DNA of 64,000 bases, from the NCBI GenBank assembly GCA_964595205.1, contig CAZQOQ010000033.1, positions 124,001 to 188,000 on the forward strand, in the 5' to 3' direction. How positions within the stretch are numbered: the first letter of the stretch is position 1; the number at the start of each line of letters is the position of its first letter. Origin of the DNA: JADKIH01 sp964595205. GTDB lineage: Bacteria; Bacteroidota; Bacteroidia; AKYH767-A; 2013-40CM-41-45. The notes beneath the pieces were generated by a model that saw only the letters and a list, made by a program, of their open reading frames with translations, was not told where the DNA came from and searched no databases. Both the position numbers and the translations under genes were made by a program. This document shows, piece by piece, positions 62,005 through 64,000 of the stretch.

Positions 62005-62910
62005 TCAGGTTTCCCCGATTTTCCAGCCTATAATCGTTTTATCGTCGCTTCCGGATAACAGAAAGTCGTTGTGCCACAGGATTTTATTAACGCTGTGCCT
62101 GTGACCCTGGTAATGCTCCAGGTCAATCCTGGAAAGAAAGTCGAATGTCTTCCCATCCCAGATTTTTATCGTTTTATCCCTGCTTCCTGTGGCAAAGTAT
62201 TTATAATCAGGGGAAAAATCGATGGAGTAGATTGCATAATTATGAGCAGGAACAGAATGTACCAGTTCCAGGTCATCTAAATTCCAAAAATTCAGATGTG
62301 CATCCTTTCCGCCACTTATGAGAATATTTAGATAAGGGTGCAGATATAAGCTGTTTACAGAAGACTGGTGAGCAGGGAAATGCCGGGTAATCTGTAATTC
62401 ACTGATTTTTAATATTGTAATATACCCATCTCCACGGCCGATCAATAAATGATCTTCTTCACGATCAAAAATAACGGACCTGATTTTTTCCGGAGTCAAG
62501 AGAAAAGACCTGATAAAAGAAAAGTTTTCGCCAGACCAAACAGATATTTTCCCATCGGCTCCGGCGGTAAAAATCAGGTTATACTTTTTAGAATAATTAA
62601 TGTCAAAAATTCCTTTATCATGATTCACCAAAAAGTGGATTTCTTTTTTTTGGTTTAAATCGATTACATGCATGCCGCCACCGGAAACACCGACGAGTAA
62701 AACATTTTTCGAATCAATAAATTTTAGAGAGTAAATGGTTGAGCCAGTATTTACAATGGCTTTCATGGAAGAGAGGTTCTCCAGGTTAACGGCAGCTACC
62801 ATTCTGTCGCCTCCCCCGGTAAAAATTACATTTTCCCGGGCAGCTTCGAGAGCATATACCGGCGACTCATTTCCTTTTAAGATGAACGCCTGTTGTATGG
62901 ATATTGACAT
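62005..62910 (-). CDS. WD40-repeat protein
   Basis: A 301-residue seven-bladed-type propeller, starting MSISIQQAFILKGN; a longer frame to 62988 overlaps the upstream gene and adds a basic, cysteine-containing stretch. Blades show FTGGGDRMVAAVNL, FTAGADGKISVWSG, ISGGKDAHLNFWNL, ATGSRDKTIKIWDG and LSGSDDKTIIGWKI, with GH/WD-like spacing. No signal peptide: cytoplasmic, probably a protein-interaction scaffold. It lies 38 bp behind the radical SAM gene on the same strand. Confidence 0.9.
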   Translation of the reverse strand: MSISIQQAFILKGNESPVYALEAARENVIFTGGGDRMVAAVNLENLSSMKAIVNTGSTIYSLKFIDSKNVLLVGVSGGGMHVIDLNQKKEIHFLVNHDKGIFDINYSKKYNLIFTAGADGKISVWSGENFSFIRSFLLTPEKIRSVIFDREEDHLLIGRGDGYITILKISELQITRHFPAHQSSVNSLYLHPYLNILISGGKDAHLNFWNLDDLELVHSVPAHNYAIYSIDFSPDYKYFATGSRDKTIKIWDGKTFDFLSRIDLEHYQGHRHSVNKILWHNDFLLSGSDDKTIIGWKIGET

Positions 62911-62948
62911 TGAAAATTTTTTACTGAAAGAGAAATGTAAGCATATTA

Positions 62949-63965
62949 TCAGCCGAAGACTTTCAGTCCTTCGGAACAATTTGTGCAAATATCATTTTCT
63001 TTCCTGCTTTTCAAAACAGATTGCCTGAACTGCCTGTACTGATAGCCATTCCAAACATTCCTGAATTTCTCTTCTTTTAAATTTCCCATTTTATAATGTG
63101 CGTCCTTATCGAAACAGCAGGGGACAGTTTTTCCATCCCAAGTAATTACAGATGAATGCCAGAGTTTCCAGCAGTGATTAAGCAGTTTGTTTTTGATCTC
63201 ATAGTCACCGTTTTTGCTTTTCCTGTAACGTGAGTACTCTTCATTTTCTGGCATGAGGTGGTTTCCACTTTTATAATCATAAATTTGAGCAGTCTTAAAA
63301 CGGATTTCATCAACACCCATTTCAATGGCGAGTTTTTTTGCATCGTTGATCTGATGTTCATTCGGATGTACAACCAGGAACTGAAAAATCACGTGAGGTT
63401 TTTTGGATTTGAGAGTTTTCTTCCAGCGGATTATATTTTTCGTTCCATCCAGAACTTTTTCAAGTGAACCTCCGATCCTGTATTGCTGATATACTTCCTG
63501 GGTAGTTCCATCGATGGAGATAATTAACCGGTCGAGGCCGCTCTCGACAGTCTTACGGGCGGTTTGGTCGTCAAGGAAATGCGCATTCGTAGATGTTGCT
63601 GTATATATATTTTTCGATGAAGCATAACCGAGCATTCGAATAAAATCCGGATTCAGGAAGGGTTCGCCCTGGAAATAGAAGATTATATAAAACAAATCCT
63701 TGTACAGTTGATCCGTTACATTTTTGAAAAGATCTTCCGTAAGCATTCCGGTAGGCCGGCTGAAAGATCTCAATCCGCTTGGGCATTCCGGACAGCGCAG
63801 GTTGCAGGAGGTGGTAGGTTCAATTGAGATGGATACAGGCAAGCCAAATACAATTGGTTTCTTCAGGAGACGTGACAGAAAAAAACCGCTTCCAACCAGA
63901 AACATATTAAAAACCCGCCGGAAGGTGAGTTTTGATAACATGTTTTTTAAATCAGTGGGGGACAT
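62949..63965 (-). CDS. Radical SAM/SPASM domain protein
   Basis: A 338-residue enzyme. The radical SAM cluster motif is CNLRCPEC (Cys54, Cys58, Cys61) in SIEPTTSCNLRCPECPSG. The barrel has GEPFLNPDF and RLIISIDGTTQEVYQQYR. The C-terminal SPASM-like part has TVPCCFDKDAHYKMGNL, then NVWNGYQYRQFR and CTNC (327, 330), so auxiliary Fe-S ligands are present. The N-terminal ~40 residues are basic/hydrophobic (FNMFLVGSGFFLSRLLKKP) and may bind membrane. Members of this group modify peptides or cofactors; the substrate is not identifiable here. Only 35 bp of upstream sequence is in the window. Confidence 0.92.
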   Translation of the reverse strand: MSPTDLKNMLSKLTFRRVFNMFLVGSGFFLSRLLKKPIVFGLPVSISIEPTTSCNLRCPECPSGLRSFSRPTGMLTEDLFKNVTDQLYKDLFYIIFYFQGEPFLNPDFIRMLGYASSKNIYTATSTNAHFLDDQTARKTVESGLDRLIISIDGTTQEVYQQYRIGGSLEKVLDGTKNIIRWKKTLKSKKPHVIFQFLVVHPNEHQINDAKKLAIEMGVDEIRFKTAQIYDYKSGNHLMPENEEYSRYRKSKNGDYEIKNKLLNHCWKLWHSSVITWDGKTVPCCFDKDAHYKMGNLKEEKFRNVWNGYQYRQFRQSVLKSRKENDICTNCSEGLKVFG

Positions 63966-64000
63966 TTTAATTCGTTGATTCGTTTCCCGACAGCCATCGG

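Noticed and set aside
1..64000. tRNA, rRNA, tmRNA, RNase P RNA, insertion sequences, phage or plasmid genes
   Set aside because: No sequence with the expected conserved stretches was seen in any intergenic region, and no transposase, integrase or replication gene is encoded.

Overview
The window comes from a free-living member of the Bacteroidota, probably a Sphingobacteriia/Chitinophagia-like or uncultivated environmental lineage. Evidence: six predicted secreted proteins end in type IX secretion system (T9SS) type A sorting domains; the order rplM-rpsI-rpsB-tsf-pyrH-frr is typical of the phylum; several genes carry the Bacteroidota promoter pattern (TTTG, 19-nt spacer, TAnnTTTG); and Shine-Dalgarno sites are almost absent. 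No rRNA, tRNA, CRISPR array, insertion sequence or phage gene was recognised.

Layout. 0-2.6 kb: 3' end of an Ig-repeat/dockerin-like surface protein, then an exosortase-family protease/transpeptidase overlapping a small membrane protein. 2.6-4.6 kb: gltX and folB. 4.8-7.8 kb: a T9SS beta-helix/lamin-tail protein, followed by 42 exact 7-bp tandem repeats wedged between two convergent genes. 8.2-13.3 kb (minus): 7TM SpoIIE-type phosphatase, OM barrel, DinB-fold protein, xseB, xseA. 13.5-22.1 kb (plus): two more T9SS proteins, a small helical protein, a methyltransferase, comF, free-methionine-R-sulfoxide reductase and an Ig-like lipoprotein. 22.2-24.2 kb (minus): omega-amidase and methionine aminotransferase, a plausible methionine/keto-acid salvage pair. 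24.2-28.5 kb (minus): a five-gene phosphorelay (histidine kinase, REC, REC-HK-REC hybrid, HPt, membrane-anchored REC) with no DNA-binding output. 28.5-29.1 kb: a gene-free stretch with several RNA-like hairpins, then a lysine-tailed SWIB protein, dprA, a TonB-dependent receptor and kdsB.

33.9-39.5 kb (minus) is the most interesting region: a large outer-membrane barrel protein with Ig-like ends, a PapD-like periplasmic chaperone and two paralogous small secreted proteins whose C-terminal strands resemble fimbrial subunits. The set looks like a divergent chaperone-usher-type fibre system. 39.8-42 kb: photolyase and an NAD(P)-binding epimerase-like gene. 42.2-46.3 kb: the translation operon, with a very good promoter and a strong terminator after tsf.

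46.7-61.7 kb holds three large T9SS surface proteins and a TolB-like propeller. One has 22 Dictyostelium-type CTDC cysteine repeats; another has 14 cysteine-rich repeats of 70 residues on an exact 210-bp lattice. Long AT-rich intergenic regions with inverted repeats and strong terminators separate them. The window closes with a WD40 protein and a radical SAM/SPASM protein on the minus strand.
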